Shown here piece after piece: positions 50,534 to 59,812 of a stretch of DNA of 64,000 nt. A program made the position numbers and the translations under genes. Numbering within the stretch: the first letter of the stretch is position 1; each line of letters starts with the position of its first letter. The stretch is from Amycolatopsis alba DSM 44262 (lineage in GTDB: Bacteria > Actinomycetota > Actinomycetes > Mycobacteriales > Pseudonocardiaceae): the NCBI RefSeq assembly GCF_000384215.1, contig NZ_KB913032.1:5509602-5573601 (forward strand), written 5' to 3'. The notes under the pieces are model-generated. The model saw only the letters and a list, made by a program, of their open reading frames with translations, was not told the DNA's origin and ran no database searches.

Positions 50534-51664
50534 ATGTTCAGCTCCCGCGCCCGTCAAGGCACCGCCCTCCTCGCCACCGCCCTGCTGCTGGCCGCGTGCA
50601 GTACCACCTCCGAGGAACCGAAGCCGCCCGCCGCGTCCGAGGCGCCAACGCAGGCGAGCCAGGCTCCGGACGGGTCGTTCACCGTGGTCGCGACCGGTGA
50701 CGTGCTGATCCACCCCGCGCTGACCGACCAGGCCAAGGAGGACGGCAAGGGTGAGATCGACTACCGGCCGCTGCTGGCCGGGATCAAGCCGCTGATCTCC
50801 GGCGCCGACCTCGGCATCTGCCATCTCGAGACGCCGCTCGCGCCGAAGGGCGGGCCGTACAGCGGCTACCCGTCGTTCAGCGCGCCGCCCGAGATCGTCG
50901 ACGCGCTCAAGGACACCGGCTACGACAACTGCTCGACGGCGTCCAACCACACGATCGACCAGGGCGCGGACGGCGCGACGCGGACGCTCGACAAACTCGA
51001 CGAGGCGGGGATCAAGCACACCGGGTCGGCACGTTCGGCCGAAGAGGCGAAGAAGCCGCTGATCGTCGACGTCAAGGGCGTTAAGGTCGCCCAGATCTCC
51101 TTCGCCTACGGGTTCAACGGGATCAAGGTTCCCGCGGGGAAACCCTGGCTGGTCAACCAGATCGACGCCGAAGACGTGATCGCCCAGGCCAAGGCTGCCC
51201 GGAAGGCGGGCGCCCAGGTCGTCGTCGCGAGCCTGCACTGGGGCACCGAGTATCAGCACGAAGCGACCGCCGAACAGCGCTCACTGGCGAAGAAACTCCT
51301 CGGTGACGACTCGATCGACCTGATCATCGGCCACCACGCCCACGTCGTGCAGCCCTTCGAGCAGATCAACGGCAAGTGGGTCGCCTACGGCCTCGGCAAC
51401 AGTGTCGCCCGGCATTCGGAACCGAAGGGCTCGACCGAACAGGGCGCGGCCGCGCGGTTCCGGTTCGTGCGGGACGGCGAACGCTGGAAGGTCGACAAAG
51501 CCGAGTACGTCCCGACCCTGGTCCAGCTCGGCCCGCCGATCCGGTTGCTCGACCTGACCGCCGGGCAGGCCGGGAACGCCGGCGCGGAAGCGCTCAAGGC
51601 CACCGACGAGGTCGTCCTCAGCCGGGGAGCCGGTGAGCGGGGGCTGACCCGCCTCGGACGCTGA
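50534..51664 (+). CDS. CapA family lipoprotein (poly-gamma-glutamate-type metallophosphatase)
   Basis: This 376-residue lipoprotein has lipobox L-A-A-C (Cys21). The CapA pattern is readable: V-A-T-G-D-V-L-I-H (metal Asp and His), D-L-G-I-C-H-L-E-T-P, S-N-H-T-I-D-Q-G and H-H-A-H-V-V-Q-P. These are metallo-dependent-phosphatase-fold motifs. CapA/PgsA proteins take part in poly-gamma-glutamate or other capsule-polymer synthesis. No capB/capC partners are near, so the role is open. A good terminator follows. Confidence 0.9.
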   Translation: MFSSRARQGTALLATALLLAACSTTSEEPKPPAASEAPTQASQAPDGSFTVVATGDVLIHPALTDQAKEDGKGEIDYRPLLAGIKPLISGADLGICHLETPLAPKGGPYSGYPSFSAPPEIVDALKDTGYDNCSTASNHTIDQGADGATRTLDKLDEAGIKHTGSARSAEEAKKPLIVDVKGVKVAQISFAYGFNGIKVPAGKPWLVNQIDAEDVIAQAKAARKAGAQVVVASLHWGTEYQHEATAEQRSLAKKLLGDDSIDLIIGHHAHVVQPFEQINGKWVAYGLGNSVARHSEPKGSTEQGAAARFRFVRDGERWKVDKAEYVPTLVQLGPPIRLLDLTAGQAGNAGAEALKATDEVVLSRGAGERGLTRLGR

Positions 51665-51680
51665 AACCTTCCGCTCTGAC

Positions 51681-51724
51681 AGCGAGTGGGCCGGGCCGCT
51701 TCGACCGGCCCACCCGCTGCTTTT
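51681..51724 (+). terminator. Terminator after the CapA gene
   Basis: A 14-bp stem with one mismatch (agcgagtgggccgg with ccggcccacccgct) and a 10-nt loop is followed by TGC and TTTT. Confidence 0.85.
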
Positions 51725-51736
51725 CCGCGCCCGTCT

Positions 51737-52762
51737 TCAATACCGTCGCCGCACCACCAGTTTCGCGAGGGCCGCGAGCTCGGCGCCTGGGCGGGGCACC
51801 GGGTTCGAGACGGCGAGGTGGTGCAGCGCGCCGGTCAGGAGCGCGTCGGCCTGCTCCTGGCTCCAGGACCGGCCGCCCGCCCGTTCCACCAGTTCCGCCG
51901 CGTGGGGCAACTCCGCGGCTTCGAGGTTTTCCTTGCGGTACAAGGCATCCAGTTCTCGCCCGGCTTCGGTCCCGGAGTGGAGCGCGGCCACCACCGGCAG
52001 GGACTTCTTCCGGTTGGAAAGATCCGAATGGACCGGTTTCCCGGTCACCGCCGGATCGCCCCAGATCCCGAGGAGATCGTCGATGTGCTGGAACGCCAGC
52101 CCGAGTGCCCTCCCGTACTCGGTCAGCCGGTCGACCTGATCCTGCCTCCCTTCCCCGGCGATCGCGCCGAGCGTGCAGGACGCCCCGAGCAACGCGCCGG
52201 TCTTCCCCTCGGCCATGCGTACGCATTCGGCGGTGTCGACGTCACCGCGTTCCTCGAACTTCAGATCCGCGCTCTGGCCCTCCAGTAGTTCGATCACGGC
52301 CGTGCTCAGCACCCGCAGCGCGGTCTGCCCGAACGGGGCCAGCATCTCGAAGGCCCGGCACAGCAAGGCGTCCCCGGCGAGGATCGCGGCGCCCGTGCCG
52401 AAGATCGTCCACGCCGTCGGGCGGTGCCGCCGGGTGGTGTCACGGTCCATCACGTCGTCGTGCAGCAACGAGAAGTTGTGCACCATCTCCACCGCGACCC
52501 CCACCGGGACGGCGACTTCGGCGTCGCCGCCGACCGCCTGCGCCGACAGCAGGGCGAGCGCGGGACGCAACGCCTTCCCGCCGTCCGAAGTGGATGGACG
52601 GCCGTGCTCGTCCCACCAGCCGAAGTGATAACCGGCGATGAGCCGCATCGATTCCGGCAGCCCGTCGACGGCTTCGCGCAACGCCGGATCGAGCAGGTTC
52701 CGGCTCCACGCCAGTACTTCGTTCGCGGGCCGGGAGCCGATGCGGGTGTCGATCGTCGTCAA
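51737..52762 (-). CDS. Polyprenyl diphosphate synthase
   Basis: The 341-residue all-helical trans-prenyltransferase has G-G-K-A-L-R-P (60-66) and a first Asp-rich motif D-D-V-M-D (102-106). The second motif is D-D-L-L-G (228-232), where the usual third Asp is Gly. An aromatic F97, five residues before the first motif, would limit chain length to about C15-C20. The product is thus probably FPP or GGPP. No terpene cyclase is nearby. It has its own promoter region, as the 449-nt gap upstream is gene-free. Confidence 0.88.
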   Translation of the reverse strand: MTTIDTRIGSRPANEVLAWSRNLLDPALREAVDGLPESMRLIAGYHFGWWDEHGRPSTSDGGKALRPALALLSAQAVGGDAEVAVPVGVAVEMVHNFSLLHDDVMDRDTTRRHRPTAWTIFGTGAAILAGDALLCRAFEMLAPFGQTALRVLSTAVIELLEGQSADLKFEERGDVDTAECVRMAEGKTGALLGASCTLGAIAGEGRQDQVDRLTEYGRALGLAFQHIDDLLGIWGDPAVTGKPVHSDLSNRKKSLPVVAALHSGTEAGRELDALYRKENLEAAELPHAAELVERAGGRSWSQEQADALLTGALHHLAVSNPVPRPGAELAALAKLVVRRRY

Positions 52763-53211
52763 CGGATTCCCCTTCAGACTTCGTGAACTGCTGTTAGCAC
52801 AATTCGCGGATGCCCAATTCGAGCGGGCGGACGCAACGTCAACATAGCAAGCGGTAATGCTCGGACAAACAGCTCGATCGGGTCTCGGGAGAGGTTCACC
52901 TGTTTGCCGGATTGGCCCGGACGCGGCAACCGATGACGGCCGTTCGGGCTACGAAACTGCTCGAAATGTCGGTATCCGACCCGGTGATGACGTCACGTGG
53001 TGGATCCTCACTCGGTCGTGAAGGCGGGCTCGCCGACCGGTGACGCGCCTTTTCGGTGCGTGTCGGAATTCGTTTCGCGATATGAGAAGTTGGGCCGAGC
53101 CGGTGATGATCCACTTTCACTTATCCGCCGCAGGTATGAATTGATTCAACCGGTCTTTTCGCTTGTCGAAGCGTGAACTAGGTTCAGCAGTCATCGCAGG
53201 GAAGGAGTCGA
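52763..53211. other. Gene-free intergenic region
   Basis: This 449-nt gap between divergent genes has lower GC than its surroundings. It contains a TGACGTCA palindrome (52988-52995) overlapping CACGTG, and a TAGGTT -10-like element near 53177. A 74-codon frame on the minus strand lacks coding bias. No hairpin terminator or RNA gene was recognised. Confidence 0.6.
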
Positions 53212-53976
53212 ATGGGTATTTACCTGACCGGCATCGCCTGGGTGGTCGGCGCGGCGGCCTTCGCCGGATTCGTCGGCTACCTCGTCCGCAAGTTCGGCTG
53301 GGACGAGGGGCGGCCGGACAACAACGACGCCGCGGGCCAGGTGTTCACCATCGTCGGCGGGTTGCACGCCGTCCTGGTCGCGTTCATCCTGATCTCCCTC
53401 TTCGACTCCGCGAGCGCGGCGCGGGACGGCTCGTACCACGAGGCGGACAGCCTGGTCGCCGCGGTCTGGGCCGCGGATTCCCTGGGTGACGAGGTCAAGG
53501 TCGAGGTCCGGAAGCTGAGCGCGGAGTACATCTCCACGGTCGAGAAGAAGGAGTGGCCGCAGATGGCGGGCGGCGAGGAGACCGTCTCCGGCGCCGGCTG
53601 GACGCAGCTCGACCAGCTGCGGAAGGCGGTCGACAAGGCCCCTTCGGACGACGACTGGTTCCGTGAGCGGAAGACCGAGGCGTCCACCCAGCTCTGGCAG
53701 GTCTACGAGGCGAGGCAGGCCCGGCTCAACGCCGTCGAGGGCGGCAAGGTCGGTGGTGTCGTCTGGTTCGCGCTCATTCTCGGCAGCCTCATCTCGGTGC
53801 TGCTGCCCAACCTGTTCGGTGGCACCCGGCTGGCCGCGCATCTGGTGATCGTGTCCACCCTTGCCGGTACGGTCACCCTGCTGTTGTTCGCGATCTACCA
53901 GCTGCAGAACCCGTTCGGCGGCGGGGTACGGATCCCACCCGACGCGTTCACCGCCGCGCTGGCAAGGCTCACCTGA
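53212..53976 (+). CDS. DUF4239 (bestrophin-like) membrane protein
   Basis: The 254-residue protein has membrane segments at about 4-22, 43-63, 182-205 and 210-232, with a large charged helical loop between the second and third (about 65-180). That two-plus-two layout and the loop fit DUF4239, which some annotators call bestrophin-like. ATG follows ggaaggagtcga. The role is unknown. The next gene starts four bases after its stop. Confidence 0.8.
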   Translation: MGIYLTGIAWVVGAAAFAGFVGYLVRKFGWDEGRPDNNDAAGQVFTIVGGLHAVLVAFILISLFDSASAARDGSYHEADSLVAAVWAADSLGDEVKVEVRKLSAEYISTVEKKEWPQMAGGEETVSGAGWTQLDQLRKAVDKAPSDDDWFRERKTEASTQLWQVYEARQARLNAVEGGKVGGVVWFALILGSLISVLLPNLFGGTRLAAHLVIVSTLAGTVTLLLFAIYQLQNPFGGGVRIPPDAFTAALARLT

Positions 53977-53980
53977 ACCG

Positions 53981-55246
53981 GTGAGCACTGTGGACGGGGT
54001 GACACGGGCGGCGGCGACGGCGGCCGTCGCCGGACTGGTCGGCGCGTCGGCGCTGCTGGCCCCGATGACGGCGCGTGCCGCCGAGTCTTGCCTGGTGGTG
54101 CAGGCGGAGACCGGCTCGTACGGGACGTCGAAGCTGCGGTGGCTCGATGTCGGCTCGGGAACCACTTCGCGGGTGACCGAACCGGGCTACCGGCTCAACG
54201 CGCTCGGTTACTCCGCGACACGGGATCTGGTCTTCGGTGTCGCCGAAGGGCTCAGCCGCGGCGCGCACGCGGTGTCGATCGACCGTGACGGGCGGACCGA
54301 GGACCTCGGCCCGATCACCCGCGCCGGGAACCGGCTGCCGCTGTGGAGTCCCGTCGCCGGGGTGACCGCCGGCGCGATCGGCGGGAACTCCTGGTACCTG
54401 CTGAGGAACGGCACACTGTACACAGTGGACTTGACGCCGGGGGAGCGGTACCTGCGGGTGATCAGGACGGTGTTCCTGCGGCCGATCACGCTCGCCCACG
54501 ACGTCAACGATTTCGCGTACCACAACGGACTTCTCTACGGCGTCTCCACCACTTGGCGCGGAAGAGGCGCGGTGATCACGATCGACCCGGCGTCCGGCAA
54601 GGTCCGTGAAGTCGAAGACGCCCGGTTCCCGCCTGCCGACATCTACGGTTCCGTCGTGCTCGCCCGCGACGGTGCCCTGTACGCCACGGCGAACCGGATC
54701 GGCGGGCGCAGCGTGCTGTACCGCCTGGACCGCGGCGGGCAGGTGACCGAGGTGCTTTCGGGTCCGCCGCTGGCGGGTTCGGACGCGGCGGGCTGCCTCA
54801 CCGCGCCCGAGCCGCCGGAACCGGAGCCGCCCAAGCCGACACCCACTCCTACTCCGTCCCCGACGCCCACACCTACCCCGTCACCCACTCCGACTCCGAG
54901 TCCGTCACCCAGTCCGACGCCTTCGCCGAACCCGAGTCCTAGCCCGAGCCCGACACCGAGCCCGAGCCCGACACCGAGCCCGAGCCCGGCACCGAGTCCC
55001 ACGCCGACGTCCTCACCGAGGCCGTCACCAACGCCGTCACCAACGCCGACTTCGATGGCCAAAGTGATTCCGCCGCCCGCTCCCGTGCCGAAGCCGTCCC
55101 GTGCGGCCGCGCCCAAGCAGGAGAAAGCGGCGGCGAAGGCCGATCCGCACGCGCGCACGAAGGAGAAGCGGCGATGGGGGCTGACCGCGCTGGTCCTGAT
55201 CCTCGGCGGGGGAGCGGCGGCCGGTGCCGTCCGGCGGGCCCGGTGA
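53981..55246 (+). CDS. Secreted DUF6923-like beta-propeller protein with Pro/Thr/Ser spacer and membrane anchor
   Basis: The 421-residue protein from GTG 53981 has a signal peptide, a beta-rich domain (about 35-265) of repeated strand pattern like DUF6923 or a Kelch/propeller, and a Pro-Thr/Ser spacer (about 270-365) of P-S-P-T and P-T-P-T repeats. A C-terminal hydrophobic helix ([12 protein letters not shown]) with a basic R-R-A-R end follows. It is likely displayed on the cell surface through the spacer. No LPxTG sorting motif is seen. Function unknown. Confidence 0.75.
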   Translation: MSTVDGVTRAAATAAVAGLVGASALLAPMTARAAESCLVVQAETGSYGTSKLRWLDVGSGTTSRVTEPGYRLNALGYSATRDLVFGVAEGLSRGAHAVSIDRDGRTEDLGPITRAGNRLPLWSPVAGVTAGAIGGNSWYLLRNGTLYTVDLTPGERYLRVIRTVFLRPITLAHDVNDFAYHNGLLYGVSTTWRGRGAVITIDPASGKVREVEDARFPPADIYGSVVLARDGALYATANRIGGRSVLYRLDRGGQVTEVLSGPPLAGSDAAGCLTAPEPPEPEPPKPTPTPTPSPTPTPTPSPTPTPSPSPSPTPSPNPSPSPSPTPSPSPTPSPSPAPSPTPTSSPRPSPTPSPTPTSMAKVIPPPAPVPKPSRAAAPKQEKAAAKADPHARTKEKRRWGLTALVLILGGGAAAGAVRRAR

Positions 55247-55247
55247 G

Positions 55248-56270
55248 TCAGTACTTGAACTGGTCCACGTTCTCGCGGGTGATCAGCAGCGGGTCACCGA
55301 GCAGCACGGTCTTCCGGTCTGCCTCGTACTTGATCGCCGGGAGTTCGAGGTTGACCTTGTTCGACGGGCCGAGCGGTTTGCCCTCGGCGATCTGCTTGCC
55401 TGCCCAAGCGGTGAGGTAGCCGAGTGACTCGACGTTCCACAGCACCGAAAGCGACGCGGAACCGTCCAGAAGGTACGGCTTGATCGCCGTCGGCGTCCCG
55501 ACGCCGACGGTGAAGACGCGGCCGATCTTCTGCTGCGAGCGGACCGCCTCGGCGACCCCTGGCGCGGACGTCGTGCACTCGCCGACCAGGCCGGTGAGAT
55601 CCGGGTACTTGCGCATCAGGTCCTTGGCCAGCGCGGTGGCGTACTCCTTGTCTTCACCGGCGTAGACCGTCTCGACGAGCTGCGCATGGGGATACTCCGT
55701 AGCGGTATACGCACGCTGAACGGCGATCCACGCGTTGAGGTTCTCTGCCGTCTCGCCGCAGGAGACGATCGCGTACTTGCCCGCGCCGCCCATCTTCTTC
55801 ATCAGGGCGTCGGTGAGCGCCTTGCCGATGCCCTCCGGGGTCGCCTGGTTGACGAAGAGTTCGCGATCGGTGCCGGGCGCGTCGGTGTCCGAAGTGATCA
55901 CATGGACGCCCTTGGCCCGCGCGTCGGTGATCGCCGGTGCGATCGCCCTCGGGTCGTTCGGGGCGATCGCGATGACGTCCACCCGCTGGTCGACGAGGCC
56001 CCGCATGATCGAGACCTGCGCCGCGGGGTCCACCGTGGCCGGTCCGGTCGAGGTCCATTCGACACCGAGCTGCTTGGCAGCGTCGTGCCCGCCGGTGTTC
56101 ATCGCCTCGAAGTACGGGATGCCCGCGACCTTCGGCACGAACGCGATCCGGATCGGCTTGGCCGTCACCTCGGCAGGCGCGTCACCGCCGCAACCGGTCA
56201 GCCCGAACACCATGCCCCAAGCGAGCACGGCGGCGACGACGAGCGTCTTGGTCGGCCCTCGCATCTCCAC
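55248..56270 (-). CDS. Orphan sugar/AI-2-type substrate-binding lipoprotein (RhaS/LsrB-like)
   Basis: This 340-residue lipoprotein has lipobox L-T-G-C (Cys27) and a family 2 periplasmic-binding fold: I-A-F-V-P-K-V-A-G-I-P-Y-F-E-A-M near the start, D-V-I-A-I-A-P-N-D-P and V-I-T-S-D-T-D-A-P. The D-T-D-A region resembles LsrB/RhaS proteins for autoinducer-2 or rhamnose. No permease or ATPase lies beside it. It may deliver sugar to the importer at 46.6-50.3 kb or to one outside. GTG 56270 and ATG 56264 are both possible starts. Confidence 0.8.
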   Translation of the reverse strand: MEMRGPTKTLVVAAVLAWGMVFGLTGCGGDAPAEVTAKPIRIAFVPKVAGIPYFEAMNTGGHDAAKQLGVEWTSTGPATVDPAAQVSIMRGLVDQRVDVIAIAPNDPRAIAPAITDARAKGVHVITSDTDAPGTDRELFVNQATPEGIGKALTDALMKKMGGAGKYAIVSCGETAENLNAWIAVQRAYTATEYPHAQLVETVYAGEDKEYATALAKDLMRKYPDLTGLVGECTTSAPGVAEAVRSQQKIGRVFTVGVGTPTAIKPYLLDGSASLSVLWNVESLGYLTAWAGKQIAEGKPLGPSNKVNLELPAIKYEADRKTVLLGDPLLITRENVDQFKY

Positions 56271-56472
56271 CCCATAGTCACGGAACCACTTGAATCAGCC
56301 GATCGGTCTGCGCGCGGTGGAGACCTCCGGGCGAAACTAAGGTCTTCGGTTACGCCGGTCAACCGGATGAGCGCAAAGGGTTACGGAAGTGAGTTCATCG
56401 ACCTGGGCCGATTACCGGGTCGGCCTACGCAGGTGACGGTGAGCGACCGGGAGACGGGGATCACCGCGCCGC

Positions 56473-56494
56473 ATATACGGGTGGGGGGTATATT
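56473..56494 (+). promoter_or_regulatory. CsoR/RcnR-like operator over the -10 of the DUF4396 gene
   Basis: ATATAC-GGGTGGGGG-GTATAT is a perfect 6-bp inverted repeat around a G-tract (56473-56493). G-tract palindromes flanked by ATAC/GTAT are the hallmark of CsoR/RcnR-family sites. TATATT (56489-56494) overlaps it and ends seven bases before the ATG, suggesting a leaderless promoter occluded by a metal-sensing repressor. Confidence 0.7.
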
Positions 56495-56501
56495 TCCCCG
56501 C

Positions 56502-56960
56502 ATGAACGAGACACGGCATGGAGCAAGCTGGTCGATGGCCGCGTCGGCGACCCTGCACTGCCTCACCGGCTGTGCGATCGGTGAGGTCCTCGGCATGGTG
56601 ATCGGCACGGCGCTCGGCCTGCACAACGCGGGGACGATCGTGCTCTCGATCGCGCTCGCCTTCGTCTTCGGTTACGCGCTGACCATGCGCGGCGTGCTGA
56701 AGTCGGGCCTCGCGTTCGGCGCCGCGCTCAAGGTGGCGCTGGCCGCCGACACGGTGTCGATCGCGGTGATGGAGATCGTCGACAACGGGGTCATGGTGGT
56801 GGTGCCGGGCGCCATGGACGCCGGGCTCGGGAGCTTGCTGTTCTGGGGCGCGCTGGCGTTCTCGCTGGCCGTCGCGTTTGTGCTGACTGTGCCGGTGAAC
56901 AAATGGATGATCGGACGCGGACTGGGCCACGCGAAAGTCCACGCGCACCACGCTCACTAA
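56502..56960 (+). CDS. DUF4396 membrane protein with His-rich C-terminus
   Basis: This 152-residue integral membrane protein has about five hydrophobic segments and a C-terminal H-A-K-V-H-A-H-H-A-H tail that could bind a transition metal. The layout fits DUF4396, whose members often sit in copper-handling clusters. The leaderless ATG 56502 sits behind a CsoR-like site. No copper gene is adjacent here. Function is inferred only from the operator and the His tail. Confidence 0.8.
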   Translation: MNETRHGASWSMAASATLHCLTGCAIGEVLGMVIGTALGLHNAGTIVLSIALAFVFGYALTMRGVLKSGLAFGAALKVALAADTVSIAVMEIVDNGVMVVVPGAMDAGLGSLLFWGALAFSLAVAFVLTVPVNKWMIGRGLGHAKVHAHHAH

Positions 56961-56990
56961 ACGCCAGTCCTTCACGGACTTGGGCTGGAG

Positions 56991-58223
56991 CTAAACAGCC
57001 GAGAGGCCGATCGCCTTGTCGATCTCCTTCGGCATCAGCACCCGCAGGATGCCTTCGAGCAGGTAGTAGTCGCCGTAGGGCAACGAAACCTCGACACCGT
57101 CCTCGGCGGGACGGTTTCGCGTGCCCCGCGCCACGATCGCCTCGGCACGGGCGGACTTCGTGGTCAGGCAGGTGTCGCACAACGCGGTGAGGATCCGGAT
57201 CGCCGCCTCGCGGTACTGCGGCCGGTTCGCGGCCTTCGCGAGGTCGAGCAGGCCGCACGCCATCACGGCGCCGGCGGAGGAGTCCTTGATGTCGTGCGGC
57301 GCTTGCGGCGCTAGCTAGTCCCACACCGGGACGTTGTCCGGGGTCAGGGCGCGGAGCGCGAAGTCCGCCAGGCGCTGCGCGGTCCGCAGGAACAGCGGGT
57401 CGCCGGAGCGCCGGTACATCGTGGTGAAACCGTAGATCGCCCAGGCCTGACCGCGTGACCAGCAGGACGCCGGACCGTAGCCCTGCACGGAGTTCGGGCC
57501 GATCTCGGCGCCGGTGTCCGGGTCGAAGTCGAACACGTGCGGGGTCGAACCGTCCGGGCGCACGAAGACCCGTTCCGTGGTCTTCGCGTGCGAGACGGCG
57601 ATGTCGAGGTACTTCCGGTCGCCGGTCTGTTCGCTCGCGAAGGTCAGCAGGTCCAGGTTCATCATCGTGTCGACGATGACCCGGCCGGCGTTGCCGGGGG
57701 TGCCGAGCGCGCCCCAGGCCCGGATGAACTTCCCTTTTTCGTTGTAGCGCTGGATGAGTGACGCGGCGGCGTTGAGCGCGCCGGTGCGCCATTTCCCGTC
57801 GCCGGTGAGCCGCCAGCCGGTCACCCAGGACGGGTAGAACAGGAATCCGAGGTCGTGATCGCTCGTCTCGTACTGGCGCGGGGCGAGCTTTTCCGCGGAC
57901 GCCGCGGCGAGGGCCCGGAATTGCGGATCGCCGCTGTAGATCGACGCGAGCCACAAAGTGCCGGGCCAGAAACCGCCGATCCAGCCGCCCTTCGCGGAAT
58001 AGGTCCATTTCTCGAACCGGGTGATCTCCGGAAAGGTCGTCACGCCCGGCGCGACGGCTCGCAGCTTGGCCACCGCGTAATCGGCCGTCCGGCGGAAAGT
58101 CCTTAGCCCGTCGGCTTCTTCTGTCGCCGCGGTGGCGGCCGGGGTGATCGCCGTCGCCGCGACGGCGGCACCGGCAGCGGTGGTCAACAGGGTTCGCCGG
58201 GAAACGCTCACAACGCCCGCCAT
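56991..58223 (-). pseudogene. GH88-like unsaturated glucuronyl hydrolase interrupted by TAG
   Basis: The upstream part (57315-58223) has a Tat signal (S-R-R-T-L-L-T) and a GH88-type barrel with K-W-T-Y-S-A-K-G-G-W-I-G-G-F, S-D-H-D-L-G-F and R-G-Q-A-W-A-I-Y. At 57317 a TAG interrupts P-V-W-D. The same frame then continues L-A-P-Q-A-P-H-D-I-K-D-S-S-A-G to a TAG at 56991. Homologues have an aromatic residue at this point (W-D-Y/F), so TAC to TAG is the simplest history. The remaining 108 codons keep the frame and coding bias, so the lesion is recent or read through. The catalytic barrel would be cut before its last helices. Confidence 0.85.
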
Positions 58224-58391
58224 TCGTCAGTGGGAAACGCGTGACGGGAGTTTCGCACGACGATTCCAGGCTTGTGAAGACCATTCATGGTTGTGAATAG
58301 AAGGGCTCACTCAGCGGGACGGATATTCGCGTTGTGCCGGAACACGTTGTCCGGGTCTGCACCGCCCGGCGCAAGGTTTTCCCATGCCGTG

Positions 58392-58434
58392 AAAAGGGCG
58401 AAGGCCCGGCGGTATGGGGTCCGCCGGGCCTTCG
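58392..58434 (-). terminator. Terminator of the SH3-domain gene (minus strand)
   Basis: Read on the minus strand, a perfect 14-bp stem CGAAGGCCCGGCGG/CCGCCGGGCCTTCG with an 8-nt loop is followed by CCCTTTTC. It lies 15 nt after the gene's stop. Confidence 0.9.
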
Positions 58435-58448
58435 CGTTCAGGGGGTGA

Positions 58449-59681
58449 CTAGCACTTGGGCGCCACCGGCAGATCCGAACCGGTCTGCAGGTAGGTGTCG
58501 GAAATGTAGTGTCCGGGGCCGATCCGGTCCCAGATGTTGCTGGTGCCGAATTTGCCGGTGACGGTGTCACCCTCGACGTAGCATTCGATGTTGACCTTGG
58601 CGTAGTTCGCTGCGAGGCCCTTGATCGCCGCGCTCGTGCTCGCCGACGCCCGGACGTTCATCGGGTCGCCCGCCGTGCTGACGACGCCGGTCGGGCCGGA
58701 GCCGATCCACAGGTAGGAGACGTTGACCCAGCCGTTGTCGGTCATCTTCAGGCCGTCCCAGAAGGTGCCGTCCGCGAGGTCGATACCCGCCGGGTTCGCG
58801 GGCTTGCGGCCGAACTCGTCCTTGCCGCCGTTGTAGCCGTCCTGGTACGCGGCCTGCGCCTCGGGCTTGCCCTGCGGCAGGTTCTTCCACATCTGGCGGG
58901 TGGCCGACGGGTTCCAGTAGTCGTCCTTGGTGTTCCACGGGCCGACGTCCCACACCGGCGCGTACTCGCAGCGGCTGTTGTCGGTGCGGCAGATCCGCAC
59001 GGTGTAGTTGCCGGTGTTCTTCGGCGCGAGGCCGCGGCCCGATGGCAGGGCGACGAAGTGGTCGCGGGACTTGATCACGTGCCCGTTGGCGGTGGTGCCG
59101 CCGACGAGACCTTCGCGGGTGCCGAAGACCTTGTACGTCAGCGGGGCGGCGGCCGCGCCGATCGCGTTGACCTGCGGGCCGAGTTCACCCTGGAGGGTGA
59201 CGTCGCTGACCTTCGCGGTCACGCCGTCGGTCAGGGTGCGCAGTCCGATGCGGACCTGGACCGTGGAGACCGAAGTGGACAGCTGGGCGGCGCCGCCTTC
59301 GGTGGGCGTCCACTCCGTCCAGTCGTTGGAGTTCAGCTTGCCCCGGACGTCGACCTCGACCTCGGTGCCCTTCGGCGCGTCGGCGGTCACCTGGGCGGTG
59401 ACGCGGTTGACCGGCTTTCCGAGCTGCTGCTCGGCCAGCAGCAGGTAACCCTGGCTGCCGATGGAGTCGGGTTTTCTGTGCCAGGCGGCGTTTTCCAGGC
59501 TGAGCACGCCGCCGTCGCTGCGGACGTTGACGTCGTCGCCATCCACAGTGGACAGGTCGGCGCGCCAGCTTCCTTCGGGCGCCGCGTTCGCGGGGCTGGG
59601 GGCCAGTGCGGTGACCGCCCCCGAGGCCAGCACGGCCAGCACGGCCGCCATCACACGGCGGGCCTTCACGGTCCGGACCAT
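58449..59681 (-). CDS. Secreted SH3-domain protein
   Basis: The 410-residue protein has a Sec signal peptide (cleavage near A-N-A-A), a beta-rich middle, and a region with V-W-D-V-G-P-W-N-T-K-D-D-Y-W common in secreted actinomycete proteins. A C-terminal bacterial SH3 domain follows (D-P-M-N-V-R-A-S-A-S-T-S-A-A, then W-D-R-I-G). SH3b domains bind peptidoglycan in many cell-wall enzymes. No catalytic domain is recognised. ATG 59681 is set by aagggag six bases upstream. A direct repeat shared with the other SH3 gene lies 55 nt upstream. Confidence 0.85.
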   Translation of the reverse strand: MVRTVKARRVMAAVLAVLASGAVTALAPSPANAAPEGSWRADLSTVDGDDVNVRSDGGVLSLENAAWHRKPDSIGSQGYLLLAEQQLGKPVNRVTAQVTADAPKGTEVEVDVRGKLNSNDWTEWTPTEGGAAQLSTSVSTVQVRIGLRTLTDGVTAKVSDVTLQGELGPQVNAIGAAAAPLTYKVFGTREGLVGGTTANGHVIKSRDHFVALPSGRGLAPKNTGNYTVRICRTDNSRCEYAPVWDVGPWNTKDDYWNPSATRQMWKNLPQGKPEAQAAYQDGYNGGKDEFGRKPANPAGIDLADGTFWDGLKMTDNGWVNVSYLWIGSGPTGVVSTAGDPMNVRASASTSAAIKGLAANYAKVNIECYVEGDTVTGKFGTSNIWDRIGPGHYISDTYLQTGSDLPVAPKC

Positions 59682-59736
59682 TCCGGTCTCCCTTCGAGCA
59701 CTCTCGGTTGCTACGAATGGAGCTTCGCCGGGACCT

Positions 59737-59754
59737 GTACACGATCGATACAAA
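59737..59754 (-). promoter_or_regulatory. SARP-type direct repeat upstream of the first SH3 gene
   Basis: Read on the minus strand the site is TTTGTA-TCGATC-GTGTAC, containing TGTAT and TGTAC with an 11-nt period. SARP regulators bind direct repeats of this spacing. The SARP gene lies upstream on the same strand. Confidence 0.55.
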
Positions 59755-59812
59755 GCAAGTCGGCACCCGGTCGCGTCACGTACACGCGATCAGGTGCCGA
59801 CTTGGCGAAGGG

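Noticed and set aside
52896..53120. 74-codon minus-strand ORF in the gap before the DUF4239 gene
   Set aside because: No ribosome site, no coding bias and no recognisable pattern.
54835..55050. Pro/Thr/Ser-coding short-period repeat as a possible recombination or phase-variation tract
   Set aside because: Simple-sequence spacers of this kind are common in actinomycete surface proteins; codon use varies between units and no slipped-strand frame switch is evident.
58307..58570. Short minus ORF across the terminator downstream of the SH3 gene
   Set aside because: Overlaps the terminator and the 3' end of the SH3 gene in another frame, with no support.
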